Origin: JAAFIP01 sp031431335
GTDB taxonomy: Bacteria > Pseudomonadota > Gammaproteobacteria > Burkholderiales > Burkholderiaceae_C
DNA length: 50,236 nucleotides
Reading direction: 5' to 3'
Assembly: GCA_031431335.1 (NCBI GenBank)
Contig: JANPDG010000134.1
Span: 1-50,236 of the forward strand
Positions 16,258-24,532 of the stretch are shown here, piece after piece. Both the position numbers and the translations under genes were made by a program. The stretch's first letter is position 1. Each line of letters begins with the position of its first letter. The notes under the pieces were generated by a model. The model saw nothing but the letters and a program-made list of their open reading frames with translations. It did no database searches and had not been told where the DNA came from.

Positions 16258-17385
16258 ATGGCTGAAATTCGAGTCCAACACCTCTCTAAGGCGTTTGCTG
16301 AGTTTACCGCAGTGATAAATTCTAATTTCACTGTGAACGATGGCGAATTTTTTTGCTTACTTGGCCCCTCGGGATGCGGTAAAACCACCACTTTGCGAAT
16401 GATTGCGGGCCTGGAAATGCCAACCTCTGGGGAAATTTACTTAAACAATGAAGATGTGACGCTCAAACGTGCATCGCAACGAGACATTGCAATGGTGTTT
16501 CAAATGTTTGCACTCTATCCACATATGAACGTCGAGCAAAACATCGGCTTTCCATTGGTATCGCAAGGCATGGAGCGCAAAGAAATACGCAAGCGGGTTG
16601 AGGATGCCGCGCGTATATTGCAAATTACCCAGCTTCTTAAAAAATCTGTATCCGGACTTACCAGTGGTGACCGCCAAAGGGTTGCACTGGGTCGTGCCAT
16701 CGTCAGGCAGCCATTGGCTTTTATGATGGATGAACCCTTAGGCGCCTTAGACGCTGAGTTTCGTGAAATCATGTGCGAAGAATTGCGCAATCTGCATGAT
16801 CGTCTGCGTGCTACGACCGTCTACGTGACACACGACCAGCGCGAAGCCATGTCCATGGCTGACAAAATCGCCATCATGAACCAAGGTGTGATTGAACAAC
16901 TTGGCGCACCACAAGAAATCTACGACCGCCCCGCGACTGTTTTTGTCGCTGATTTTATGGGTTCTCCTGCGATGAATTTCATACCTTTTGAAGCTGGCCT
17001 CCCCAAAGGCGCAACAGCTGTGAACATTGGAGCTGCGGCAGTGCAGTTTCCAGCACTGCGCGAGGCTGTAGTGATGCGTCCTGTGCTGTACGGTGTGAGA
17101 CCAGAGCATGTACGACTAGATGCAAGCTCAGATTTTCGCGCTGAAGTTTTGGGCTCCGAATATTTAGGCACCTGCCAAGTCATCACTCTGAAAACTACAA
17201 ACGACTGCACGCTTCGCGCTAAGATCAATGTAAACACTTCAGTCCAACGCGGCGATCATGTCGGTTTGTCGTTTGACTCTTCTCAGATCACGCTCTTTGA
17301 CCAAGTCTCTGGCAAAGCGATCCACACCATACGTGACGATACCCCAGTATCTACTCCAACTGTGCGAGGTGCAATCCATGGCTGA
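16258..17385 (+). CDS. ABC importer ATPase 1, with degenerate signature motif
   Basis: 375 residues, MalK/UgpC-like. Walker A is GPSGCGKTT near residue 37, the Q-loop VFQMFALYPHMNV, Walker B FMMDEPLGALD and the H-loop VYVTHDQREAMSMAD. The signature is LTSGDRQRVALGRA instead of the usual LSGGQ, and the D-loop reads ALDAEFRE instead of ALDAKLR. A C-terminal TOBE-like regulatory domain follows from about residue 240. The stop overlaps the start of the second ATPase by 8 bases (ATGGCTGA). It probably forms a heterodimer with that protein, one of the two ATP sites being degenerate. Confidence 0.92.
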   Translation: MAEIRVQHLSKAFAEFTAVINSNFTVNDGEFFCLLGPSGCGKTTTLRMIAGLEMPTSGEIYLNNEDVTLKRASQRDIAMVFQMFALYPHMNVEQNIGFPLVSQGMERKEIRKRVEDAARILQITQLLKKSVSGLTSGDRQRVALGRAIVRQPLAFMMDEPLGALDAEFREIMCEELRNLHDRLRATTVYVTHDQREAMSMADKIAIMNQGVIEQLGAPQEIYDRPATVFVADFMGSPAMNFIPFEAGLPKGATAVNIGAAAVQFPALREAVVMRPVLYGVRPEHVRLDASSDFRAEVLGSEYLGTCQVITLKTTNDCTLRAKINVNTSVQRGDHVGLSFDSSQITLFDQVSGKAIHTIRDDTPVSTPTVRGAIHG

Positions 17386-18406
17386 TTTGCAACTGATAGG
17401 TGTCAGCAAGCGCTTTGACGACACGCAGGCCGTTCAAAACCTAAGTCTTGACGTGAAAAGTGGAGAATTTATTGTTTTACTAGGCCCTAGCGGCGCTGGA
17501 AAAACCACCACACTTCGCTTGGTAGCCGGTTTAGAAGCCCCTGACGTCGGTCAAGTCCTTATTGACGGTCGAGACGTCACGCGCACTGCACCTGCTCTTC
17601 GCGATGTTACTTTTGTATTCCAGCAGTATTCACTTTATCCGCACATGAGCGTGTATGACAACTTAGCTTTTCCATTGCGCTCGAATTTGCGTAAAACAAG
17701 CGAAGATCTCATCAAAATCAAAGTGCATGATGTTGCTCGGCTGCTGCGCATGGAAGACAAGCTTCAAAATCCCGCCACGAAATTATCAGGCGGTCAAATG
17801 CAACGTGTGGCGATTGGGCGTGCTCTCGTACGCAATCCTGCTGTGTATTTGATGGATGAACCCTTGTCTTCTCTTGATGCAAAACTGCGCAACGACCTGC
17901 GGCTTGAGCTCAAACATATTCAGCAAGACCTGGGTGCCACCATGCTGTATGTAACACATGACCAAGTAGAGGCGCTGACATTGGCTTCTCGTATTGGTGT
18001 GCTTGATGCCGGACAACTGGTACAACTGGGCACGCCAAGACAAGTCTACGAAGACCCCATGAGCGTCAACGTGGCCAGTCGCCTTGGATCGCCCCGTATT
18101 AACCTGGTGAATCGGTCAGTGTTTCCGACGTCGCGTGCACCGCACAACGTAGCTACTTTTGGAATACGTGCAGAGCATATTGTCTTGCACAAAGAGCAGT
18201 CTGCGAACCCGCTGCATACCGAATGCCAAGTCAAACGGATTGAACTTTTGAGTGATCAGTATTTGGTGCATTTGGGTGTCGCTGGTAGCGCACACGACGT
18301 CATAGCCTCGGTGCCACCGGGTATTTCGTTTGAGCCTGGCGAGATTGTCAGTGCTGATATGACTCAGATCTTATGGTTCGATGCCTCTGGTCAACGCGTT
18401 CGCTAA
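17378..18406 (+). CDS. ABC importer ATPase 2, canonical
   Basis: 342 residues when started at the ATG at 17378, which overlaps the end of the first ATPase by 8 bases. An earlier in-frame ATG at 17258 would add 40 residues unrelated to the family. Motifs are complete: Walker A GPSGAGKTT, Q-loop VFQQYSLYPHMSV, signature LSGGQMQRVAIGRAL, Walker B YLMDEPLSSLDAKLR, H-loop YVTHDQVEALTLA. A TOBE-like domain ends the protein. Probable partner of ATPase 1 in energising the importer. Confidence 0.93.
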   Translation: MADLQLIGVSKRFDDTQAVQNLSLDVKSGEFIVLLGPSGAGKTTTLRLVAGLEAPDVGQVLIDGRDVTRTAPALRDVTFVFQQYSLYPHMSVYDNLAFPLRSNLRKTSEDLIKIKVHDVARLLRMEDKLQNPATKLSGGQMQRVAIGRALVRNPAVYLMDEPLSSLDAKLRNDLRLELKHIQQDLGATMLYVTHDQVEALTLASRIGVLDAGQLVQLGTPRQVYEDPMSVNVASRLGSPRINLVNRSVFPTSRAPHNVATFGIRAEHIVLHKEQSANPLHTECQVKRIELLSDQYLVHLGVAGSAHDVIASVPPGISFEPGEIVSADMTQILWFDASGQRVR

Positions 18407-18431
18407 TTTATTTACAGAAAGAAGTTTTACT

Positions 18432-19028
18432 ATGTCATTGCAACAAATTATTCAAAATTCCACGCAAACTTTGGTAGATCACCTTGAGGAATTGACCGCA
18501 CTCGACCAAGCTATAGGCGATGGCGATCATGGCTTGAATATGAAGCGTGGTGCACAGGCTATACAGGCCAAAATTCCCAGCATGGAGCATTCGAGTCTGC
18601 TTGATGCACTCAATATCATGGGTAAAACCTGTATTGCTATGATCGGCGGATCTTCAGGCCCTGTTTTTGGTACGCTTTTATTAACGCTGAGTAAAGAACT
18701 ACCTGTTAAGCCAGTTACCAGTGATTTTGCACCCGCACTGCGTGCCAGTATTGATGCGCTCACACGCCTGGGTAAGGCCGAGGTTGGACAAAAGACTTTG
18801 CTAGATGTGCTGGATCCCGTGCAAAAAGTTTTATCACTAGGCGGCGAAGATATGATTGCCCGTGTACGCCAATGCGCACACGATAGCGCCGCAGCTACAG
18901 CTAATATGGATGCTACGCGCGGAAGATCCTCGTTCTTGGGCGACAGAGCGAAAGGCCATGTTGATCCTGGATCGCGGTCTATGGCGTTGATTATTGCCTC
19001 TATTTGCGATACGCTCGAAAAATCTTAA
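18432..19028 (+). CDS. dhaL: Dihydroxyacetone kinase subunit DhaL
   Basis: 198 residues from the ATG at 18432, preceded by AGAAAGAAG. An in-frame ATG at 18381 lies inside the upstream gene. The ADP/Mg-binding Asp cluster is DQAIGDGDHGLNM near residues 25-37. GGSSGPVFGTLL near 75 and FLGDRAKGHVDPGSRS near 165-180 are the other nucleotide-contact loops. The GDxDHGLNM and GHxDPG forms resemble PTS-dependent DhaL (in which bound ADP is rephosphorylated by DhaM) more than the ATP-using type. No dhaM is in the window. It transfers phosphate to the substrate held by DhaK. Confidence 0.92.
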   Translation: MSLQQIIQNSTQTLVDHLEELTALDQAIGDGDHGLNMKRGAQAIQAKIPSMEHSSLLDALNIMGKTCIAMIGGSSGPVFGTLLLTLSKELPVKPVTSDFAPALRASIDALTRLGKAEVGQKTLLDVLDPVQKVLSLGGEDMIARVRQCAHDSAAATANMDATRGRSSFLGDRAKGHVDPGSRSMALIIASICDTLEKS

Positions 19029-19067
19029 ATCGAATTACCCGCACCAATTTTTAGATTTGAATTCTTT

Positions 19068-20057
19068 ATGAAAAACTTTATTAACCGTATAGATTCCGTT
19101 TTAGAAGAATCCTTGGATGGTTTCGTTGCTGCCCATGCAGAGATTGTCGTCTTGGGCGATGATTACGAGTTTGTGCGCAGAAAAAATATTAAACCGGGCA
19201 AGGTAGCTTTAATCTCTGGTGGAGGCGCTGGACATGAGCCTTTGCACGCCGGCTTTGTAGGCCATGGGATGTTGGATGCTGCCTGCCCTGGGCAAATTTT
19301 CACTTCCCCCACACCCAATCAGATGCTCAATGCCGCCAATGCGGTTGATGGTGGTGCTGGAGTCCTATTTATTGTCAAGAACTACTCTGGTGACATGATG
19401 AACTTTCACATGGCCGCAGAACTTCTAGACCAAGATAATGAAACGGTTATTGTCAACGACGACGTAGCTGTAGAAAATTCTACGCATACAACTGGACGGC
19501 GCGGCGTTGCAGGCACACTAATTGTGGAGAAAATTTTAGGCGCTGCAGCTGAGCGTGGCTATTCTCTCAAGCAACTCAAAATCTTAGGTGATGCCGTCAA
19601 TAAATCGACTGCTTCGATGGGCGTGGCATTGAGCTCATGCACTGTACCAGCAGCTGGTAAACCCACGTTTCAAATTAGCGCTACTGACATGGAAATTGGG
19701 GTCGGAATTCACGGCGAACCAGGTCGTCGACGTGTACCTTTGGCAAGTGCTGATGAGATAGCGACCGAATTGACCGATGCAGTGATTCACGATCTGGCGC
19801 TCCAACCTGGACAAGAAGTGATCTTACTAGTTAATGGCTTTGGTGGCACCCCATTAATTGAACTCTACCTAATGGTTAATGCTGCGCGCAAGGTGCTAGA
19901 CCGTTCAGGTGTGAAGGTAGTTCGCTACCTTACCGGCTCATATGTGACTTCTCTAGAGATGGCGGGGTGCTCAATCACTGTCACAGCTGCTGACGCTGAA
20001 ATACTAGAAATGTGGGACGCTGCTGTCCATACACCCGCGCTGCGCTGGGGTATGTAA
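19068..20057 (+). CDS. dhaK: Dihydroxyacetone kinase subunit DhaK
   Basis: 329 residues, a normal length for a stand-alone DhaK. SGGGAGHEPLHAGFVG near 49-64 and NYSGDMMNFHMA near 104-115 shape the substrate pocket. The His that binds the ketone covalently is in GVGIHGEPGRRR near residue 214. The substrate is dihydroxyacetone or a similar short ketose such as glyceraldehyde or erythrulose. It lies 39 bases after dhaL and ends the operon at a terminator. No alcohol dehydrogenase is encoded nearby, so the transported compound may itself be a ketose. Confidence 0.94.
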   Translation: MKNFINRIDSVLEESLDGFVAAHAEIVVLGDDYEFVRRKNIKPGKVALISGGGAGHEPLHAGFVGHGMLDAACPGQIFTSPTPNQMLNAANAVDGGAGVLFIVKNYSGDMMNFHMAAELLDQDNETVIVNDDVAVENSTHTTGRRGVAGTLIVEKILGAAAERGYSLKQLKILGDAVNKSTASMGVALSSCTVPAAGKPTFQISATDMEIGVGIHGEPGRRRVPLASADEIATELTDAVIHDLALQPGQEVILLVNGFGGTPLIELYLMVNAARKVLDRSGVKVVRYLTGSYVTSLEMAGCSITVTAADAEILEMWDAAVHTPALRWGM

Positions 20058-20078
20058 TCAGCACTTCATGAGCTAATG

Positions 20079-20112
20079 AGCGGTTTATGGTGGAAACCGT
20101 AAACCGCTTTTT
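20079..20112 (+). terminator. Rho-independent terminator after dhaK
   Basis: AGCGGTTTA pairs with TAAACCGCT around a 12-base loop and is followed by TTTTT. It separates the importer operon from the converging binding-protein genes. Confidence 0.88.
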
Positions 20113-20190
20113 ACTAACCAATCTTTGGGGTACTTTTAAAACGATCTCTGCCAACTCAGATTTTGGGCATATACAAGCCAATTTCAACGA

Positions 20191-21363
20191 CTATTTCAAA
20201 AATTTCCCAGCCCGGCTGTAAACGGTAAGATCAATCTGTTCCAGGGTACGCCGAGGTTTTGAGTAAAAAGTCGCTTGATAACCTCCAAAATCTTGCATAG
20301 GTAAACTCTGTAAAGCTACCGACAGGCTTGAAGGTGTTAACTGACCTGATCGTTTAAGTGCAGAAACGACCATGCTGGCAGCAAGATAAGCCTCCATGCT
20401 TGCGAATGAAGGTTCAATCGTATTGCGCAAACAAAAAGCTTGAAAATCACGACTAATACGCGTTGATGATGTCCATGGAAACGGAACCACTTGGGTGACA
20501 GAAAGACCTGCTGCTAGAGCGCCTAGCGCTTCGATCAGAGCGGTACCGCCCACTGTAGATAAGGTATAAAAGCTACCTGTATAACCTGCTTTTCTCGCAG
20601 CTATTACGAAACGTGCACTTGCAGCGTAATCTGCACCTAGCAAAATAGACTGCGGTTTGCCTGCAAGCACTGCAGACAAAGCACCTGACAAGCTAAAGTC
20701 GCTACCTTCATGGTCAATACTGCTAAGTGAAGCGATCTTTTCACCGTTTTGCTTCAGTGCAGCAATGAGTGAATCTCTCACCTCCCATCCGTCCGAGTTG
20801 TACTCGAAAATAAGCGATAGCCTTTGAATACCGATTTGATGCGTATGCCGCACTACGGATTCGATCTCGTCATCATGGCTGGCGCGCATATTGAATATGC
20901 CTGGTACCGCACCAGTGCGCAGTTCTTTTCCACCGCTGACTGGAGCGATATAAGGCAAACCCTCTGCAGCAGCTGATCGGGCTCCTGCTCGGTGTGCCCC
21001 TGCGCCTACAAATCCAAACAGGCCTATCACAAGATGCTCAGTGGCCAGTAGCTTGGTATTTAACTCAGTACGCTCGGCGCGATTCTCATCATCTAGCGTG
21101 ATCAACTCAATAGATCTTCCACCGATGCCACCTTTGGCATTGGCCTCACTGAATACAGCCCGCGCCGTGTCTCTGAATGCAAGCCCCACACGCGCTTGAG
21201 GCCCAGTGATAGGCGCTGATTGACCCAGCTTGATTGTCTGTTTATCGCCTGTAACAGCATGCGCTAGACGCGCCAACATAATTGACCCTAGTAGTATGGA
21301 TGCTGATGCTCGCAATTGCTGCCTACGAGTTAGCTTACACATTTGTGTATGTTCTGATGTCAT
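20191..21363 (-). CDS. Leu/Ile/Val-type periplasmic binding protein, orphan
   Basis: 390 residues from the ATG at 21363, which has AAGGAA eight bases upstream. Longer in-frame starts overlap the previous gene. The N-terminus has LTRRQQLRASASILLGS and ends in AHA, a Tat-like or Sec signal. The mature protein is a type I (LivJ/AmiC-like) binding protein: IKLGQSAPITGPQARVG, EANAKGGIGGRSIELITLDDE, LFGFVGAGA, IFNMRASHDDEI, LGADYAASARFVIAARKAGY. No Liv permease or ATPase is nearby. It follows a membrane-anchored binding protein by 41 bases in the same unit. It could serve a sensor or receptor rather than uptake (inference). Confidence 0.88.
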   Translation of the reverse strand: MTSEHTQMCKLTRRQQLRASASILLGSIMLARLAHAVTGDKQTIKLGQSAPITGPQARVGLAFRDTARAVFSEANAKGGIGGRSIELITLDDENRAERTELNTKLLATEHLVIGLFGFVGAGAHRAGARSAAAEGLPYIAPVSGGKELRTGAVPGIFNMRASHDDEIESVVRHTHQIGIQRLSLIFEYNSDGWEVRDSLIAALKQNGEKIASLSSIDHEGSDFSLSGALSAVLAGKPQSILLGADYAASARFVIAARKAGYTGSFYTLSTVGGTALIEALGALAAGLSVTQVVPFPWTSSTRISRDFQAFCLRNTIEPSFASMEAYLAASMVVSALKRSGQLTPSSLSVALQSLPMQDFGGYQATFYSKPRRTLEQIDLTVYSRAGKFLK

Positions 21364-21404
21364 ATGAATTCCTTGCGTTCTCAATATGCAATAAGCATGA
21401 AAAG

Positions 21405-22877
21405 CTAACTGCGCTTTCTCATTAGCATGGCGATGAAAAACCCTGCCAATAGCATGATGGGAACTGCCAGCCACCACAGACTTGGAATTCGGCCGCCTAC
21501 CTCTTGAACACCCGACTGTGATGGATTACTAGATGATTTATTGGCTAATTTTCCGTCGCTGACGAAGACTGCTGTCCAATCATTGAGCAAACCATCCATG
21601 GCCTCTTGGGGAGTGCCTTCGCCTACTACTACGTAGGTATGGACTCGCTTTTGCATGGCCTGCAGCAATGTTGCATAAGCAGGCTCTTGCCAGAAGTCCT
21701 TTACTATTTTCATAGACTCTAGAAATACTTGCGCGTAGGATGTGCTGGTAGAAAATCCGGGCTTATCCAGCACACTGTTGTGGCAACTAAAACCCCCTAA
21801 ATCCCACCATTTTTGCTGAGTTGGTGGCTGTGAGAACCACTTCAAATATTCGAGCGCCAAGTCCTGCTTATCAGAATACTTCACCACCGATATGCCTTGC
21901 CCACCCAAGGTAGCGCCTGCAGCGCCCATCTTAGGGTTCACAAAAAATCCTGTCTTCTCTCCACCCACCAGTGGATCCTTTGCCACCCCAGGAAAAAACG
22001 CCATGAAGTTCATCTGCATGGCGACCTGCCCTGACCTGTAGGTGTCTAGGTTCTCTGCCATATAGGCATTAGAGTGCCCGGGAGGTGTGCAACAGTCGTA
22101 GAATTCTTTATAGGCTTTCAGGGCATCTACGGATGCTTTGCCGTTGATGTAGCCCTGCATGTCATAGGCTTTTTGTGGGTTGACGTATTGGGCACCGTTG
22201 GCGTACATAGCCGAAGTCACGCCCATCGTGATGCCCTCAGAGCCCCGCTCTGTGTAGAGCGCAGCGCCGTATACATTTTTTCCATCAATCTCGCGCCCTT
22301 GAAAAAACTGCCCGAGCTCTTTGAGCTCAGCCCAAGTAGATGGTGGCCCGATGTCCCTGCCATGCTTCGCTTTGAAGTCTCGTTGTACATCGGGTCTAGC
22401 AAACCAGTCTTTGCGATAAGTCCAAGCTACCGCATCGCCCATGGCTGGCATAGCCCAATAATTGGTACTATTCTTAGGCCATGTAGAGTAGCCTTCGACG
22501 GTCGCGGAGCTAAAGTCTTTAATATTGATATTATTTTTATCGAAAAACTCATTGAGCTTAACGTAGTGTCCCTCTGTAGCCGCTAGCCCTATCCATTGGC
22601 TGTCTCCAATCAAAAGATCGCACAATTTGCCTTTGGAATTGAGCTCCGTCATCATGCGCTGCGTAAAGTTGGGCCACGGCACAAACTCATACTTCATTTG
22701 AATGCCCGTTTTAGCTGTGAAATCTTTTGACAGCTCTACCAGTGCATTGGCAGGGTCCCAGGCTGCCCAGCACAAAGTCAATTGCTTAGGCTGTGCATAC
22801 AGTGCGCCGCTACACATAGAAAGTACCAGCAGCAGTGCATAGCGACACCAAGTTACACTGTGATTTATTGCATTCAT
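21405..22877 (-). CDS. Membrane-anchored paralogue of the carbohydrate binding protein
   Basis: 490 residues. After a signal peptide (about 1-28, ending in LYA), the protein follows the binding protein at 12614-13954 almost block for block: LCWAAWDPANALVELSKD, FVPWPNF, ELNSKGKLCDL, YTERGSEGITMGVTS, GQVAMQMNFMAFFPGVAKDP, LGGQGISVVKYS. It then adds a C-terminal tail of about 45 residues: a polar linker, one membrane helix (LWWLAVPIMLLAGFFIAML) and RKRS. This predicts a periplasmic domain tethered to the inner membrane. Ribosome site AAGGG upstream. It is transcribed towards dhaK and shares the island's operator. Confidence 0.9.
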   Translation of the reverse strand: MNAINHSVTWCRYALLLVLSMCSGALYAQPKQLTLCWAAWDPANALVELSKDFTAKTGIQMKYEFVPWPNFTQRMMTELNSKGKLCDLLIGDSQWIGLAATEGHYVKLNEFFDKNNINIKDFSSATVEGYSTWPKNSTNYWAMPAMGDAVAWTYRKDWFARPDVQRDFKAKHGRDIGPPSTWAELKELGQFFQGREIDGKNVYGAALYTERGSEGITMGVTSAMYANGAQYVNPQKAYDMQGYINGKASVDALKAYKEFYDCCTPPGHSNAYMAENLDTYRSGQVAMQMNFMAFFPGVAKDPLVGGEKTGFFVNPKMGAAGATLGGQGISVVKYSDKQDLALEYLKWFSQPPTQQKWWDLGGFSCHNSVLDKPGFSTSTSYAQVFLESMKIVKDFWQEPAYATLLQAMQKRVHTYVVVGEGTPQEAMDGLLNDWTAVFVSDGKLANKSSSNPSQSGVQEVGGRIPSLWWLAVPIMLLAGFFIAMLMRKRS

Positions 22878-22912
22878 ATTTTGCCCTTCGATTTAATTTA
22901 TTTTATTTTTTT

Positions 22913-22926
22913 AAATAAATCAATCA
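22913..22926 (-). promoter_or_regulatory. Candidate operator before the minus-strand binding-protein unit
   Basis: AAATAAATCAATCA on the plus strand, so TGATTGATTTATTT in the direction of the gene. It matches the half-sites at 11121 and 12461-12501 exactly and lies about 36 bases before the start codon at 22877. A second, degenerate arm may lie at about 22889-22902. Confidence 0.68.
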
Positions 22927-23161
22927 ATTAACGCAAACCCTATGTGGCCGTAAAAAACTTTGCGTGACTATGAAAATAGCTTTAATACTTGCTCGAAAAT
23001 ATAATTTAAGTATTACAAAGAATTCAAAGAGCTCAGTGGCCGCTCAAATGGCAAATCACAGCTGCTTGGTGCGGTGGCTTGGCTTCGGTAGATCGCAAAC
23101 GCAGCTGAGCAGTACGCTGCTTGCAGTGAATATGACTAGTGATGTCATATTTGACAAACAC

Positions 23162-23227
23162 ATTTTGGAAGAAAATAAGGCAGTTTTCCGACGTGGATAT
23201 TCAATAGTTTGCTATATTTTTTATAGC
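23162..23227 (+). repeat. Dispersed 66-bp element, right flank of island
   Basis: Same orientation as the copy at 10921-10986 and identical by eye except for one base (GGCAG for GGCAT before the TTTTCC run). It ends 28 bases before the hemY stop. Together the two copies bracket the regulator, importer, dhaLK and binding-protein genes. Confidence 0.92.
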
Positions 23228-23254
23228 TTTTTGAACCTGCTGACGTACGGACTT

Positions 23255-24520
23255 TTACCCGCCCGCAGCACTGCGCCAAGCCTTGGCCGCCGCCGCAGCA
23301 TCGCCCCGGTTCTCAGCCAATAGTGCCAGCGCTCGCCATGCTGAGCGTTTGAGCGGTTCGTCTTTTAAGTCTTCTGTGGACAGTGTCAGCAGTTGCTGCG
23401 CTTTGCCCCACAGTTCGCGTTTCATGCAGGCCATGCCGGCCAAATACTGCAGGCGGCCGTCGCTGGGCAGCTGGCGTTGGGCGGATTCGATTTTGCCTAG
23501 CCAGGCCGTGTCGATGGTATCGAAGGTGGCCTCTAGGGCTTGCACCAGGCGGCTTTGGGCACCATCGTTCAAGGTGGGGTAGCTATCCCAAATGGTTTGC
23601 AACCAAGCTCTGGCGCGGTCTTGGTGCTCGGCCGCATCAAGGGTGCCTGCGGTGACGTTGACCAAGCGCAGGGCGGCGTGGGTGGCGACCTCGGGCTGTT
23701 TGCGCTCAGCATCGGTCAGCTTGGCCCAGGCGCGCATGAGCTGCTGGGCGTCATAGGCGTCGGTAAGGGTGTGGGTGGCCAGGCTGCGCAACATGCTTTG
23801 CGCAGCAGCTGGCGAGAATGCGCCGTGCTTGGCCAGCAGGCGGGCGGTGTCTAGGGCGTCGGCGTTGCTTCGGGCTTGGCGGGTGGCGCGCAGCTTCAGG
23901 CGCAGGGCAATGGTGCGGCGCTGGGTGCCTTGGGGCAAGCTGGCCAAGCGCGCAAGCGCCGAGGTGGGGTCGCGGTCCTCTAGCGCCCAGCGGGCGGCGC
24001 GCAGCTGGGCGCCCTCGCGCAGGTGGGCTGCGCTTTTGGGCAGCTCAACATCGAGCGCGGCCTGAACTTGTGCGTCACGCACCGTGGGGTCTTGCAGCGA
24101 CTGGGCGGCTTCGGCGGCAACCAAGTGGGCCATGGCTTTAACCTCGTTGCTTTGGGGCACGGTGGTGCCCAGCGCGCCGGCATGTGTGGCCGAGGTCTCG
24201 GCCAGCTTGCGGGCGCGGCTAAAGCGCCCTGCCAGCAGGTGGGCCAGCGCGTCGCGCAGCGCGCTGTGCATGGCGCGCTCGCGCTGTGCGGCGCGCCAAG
24301 CCTTGGCTTGCTGGGGCAGGTCGAGCAGTGCAGAGACTGCGCGCAGCGCAAAGTACAGCAATACGAATGCGCCCATTAGCAACAGCAGCACTAGATTAAG
24401 CGACATGTCCACGCGGTGCGGTGGCCAAAACAGGGTGACGGTGCCGTTGGCCTGCGAGGCAAACAGTGCCACGCCCACCGCCGCAGCGAAGATTGCCAAT
24501 AGCCAGAGTGCGCCGCGCAT
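23255..24520 (-). CDS. hemY: HemY, haem-operon membrane protein
   Basis: 421 residues. Two N-terminal membrane helices (about 4-24 and 40-60: LWLLAIFAAAVGVALFAS and LNLVLLLLMGAFVLLYFALR) are followed by a HemY_N block, including the conserved-type LPQQAKAWRAAQRERA, and then an alpha-helical TPR-like part. In enterobacteria hemX and hemY follow hemC and hemD. HemY is not the protoporphyrinogen oxidase of the same name in Bacillus; its role in haem synthesis is still indirect. The start is 12 bases after the hemX stop. Confidence 0.88.
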   Translation of the reverse strand: MRGALWLLAIFAAAVGVALFASQANGTVTLFWPPHRVDMSLNLVLLLLMGAFVLLYFALRAVSALLDLPQQAKAWRAAQRERAMHSALRDALAHLLAGRFSRARKLAETSATHAGALGTTVPQSNEVKAMAHLVAAEAAQSLQDPTVRDAQVQAALDVELPKSAAHLREGAQLRAARWALEDRDPTSALARLASLPQGTQRRTIALRLKLRATRQARSNADALDTARLLAKHGAFSPAAAQSMLRSLATHTLTDAYDAQQLMRAWAKLTDAERKQPEVATHAALRLVNVTAGTLDAAEHQDRARAWLQTIWDSYPTLNDGAQSRLVQALEATFDTIDTAWLGKIESAQRQLPSDGRLQYLAGMACMKRELWGKAQQLLTLSTEDLKDEPLKRSAWRALALLAENRGDAAAAAKAWRSAAGG

Positions 24521-24532
24521 GAGAGCTACTGT

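Larger units (their letters stand above)
22878..23254 (-). other. Intergenic region at right edge of catabolic island
   Basis: 377 bases. The part next to the binding-protein gene is very AT-rich and carries the operator 14-mer. The dispersed element lies at 23162-23227. A plus-strand frame from 22964 running into hemY looks like chance. Between them I see nothing recognisable. Confidence 0.6.

Noticed and set aside
10921..23227. Idea that the island is a prophage, integron or IS-borne transposon
   Set aside because: No integrase, transposase, attC-like site, tRNA target or phage gene is present; only the paired 66-bp elements suggest mobility.
22964..23323. 119-codon frame at the right island edge
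   Set aside because: It runs through the dispersed repeat and into hemY in the wrong frame; not protein-like.
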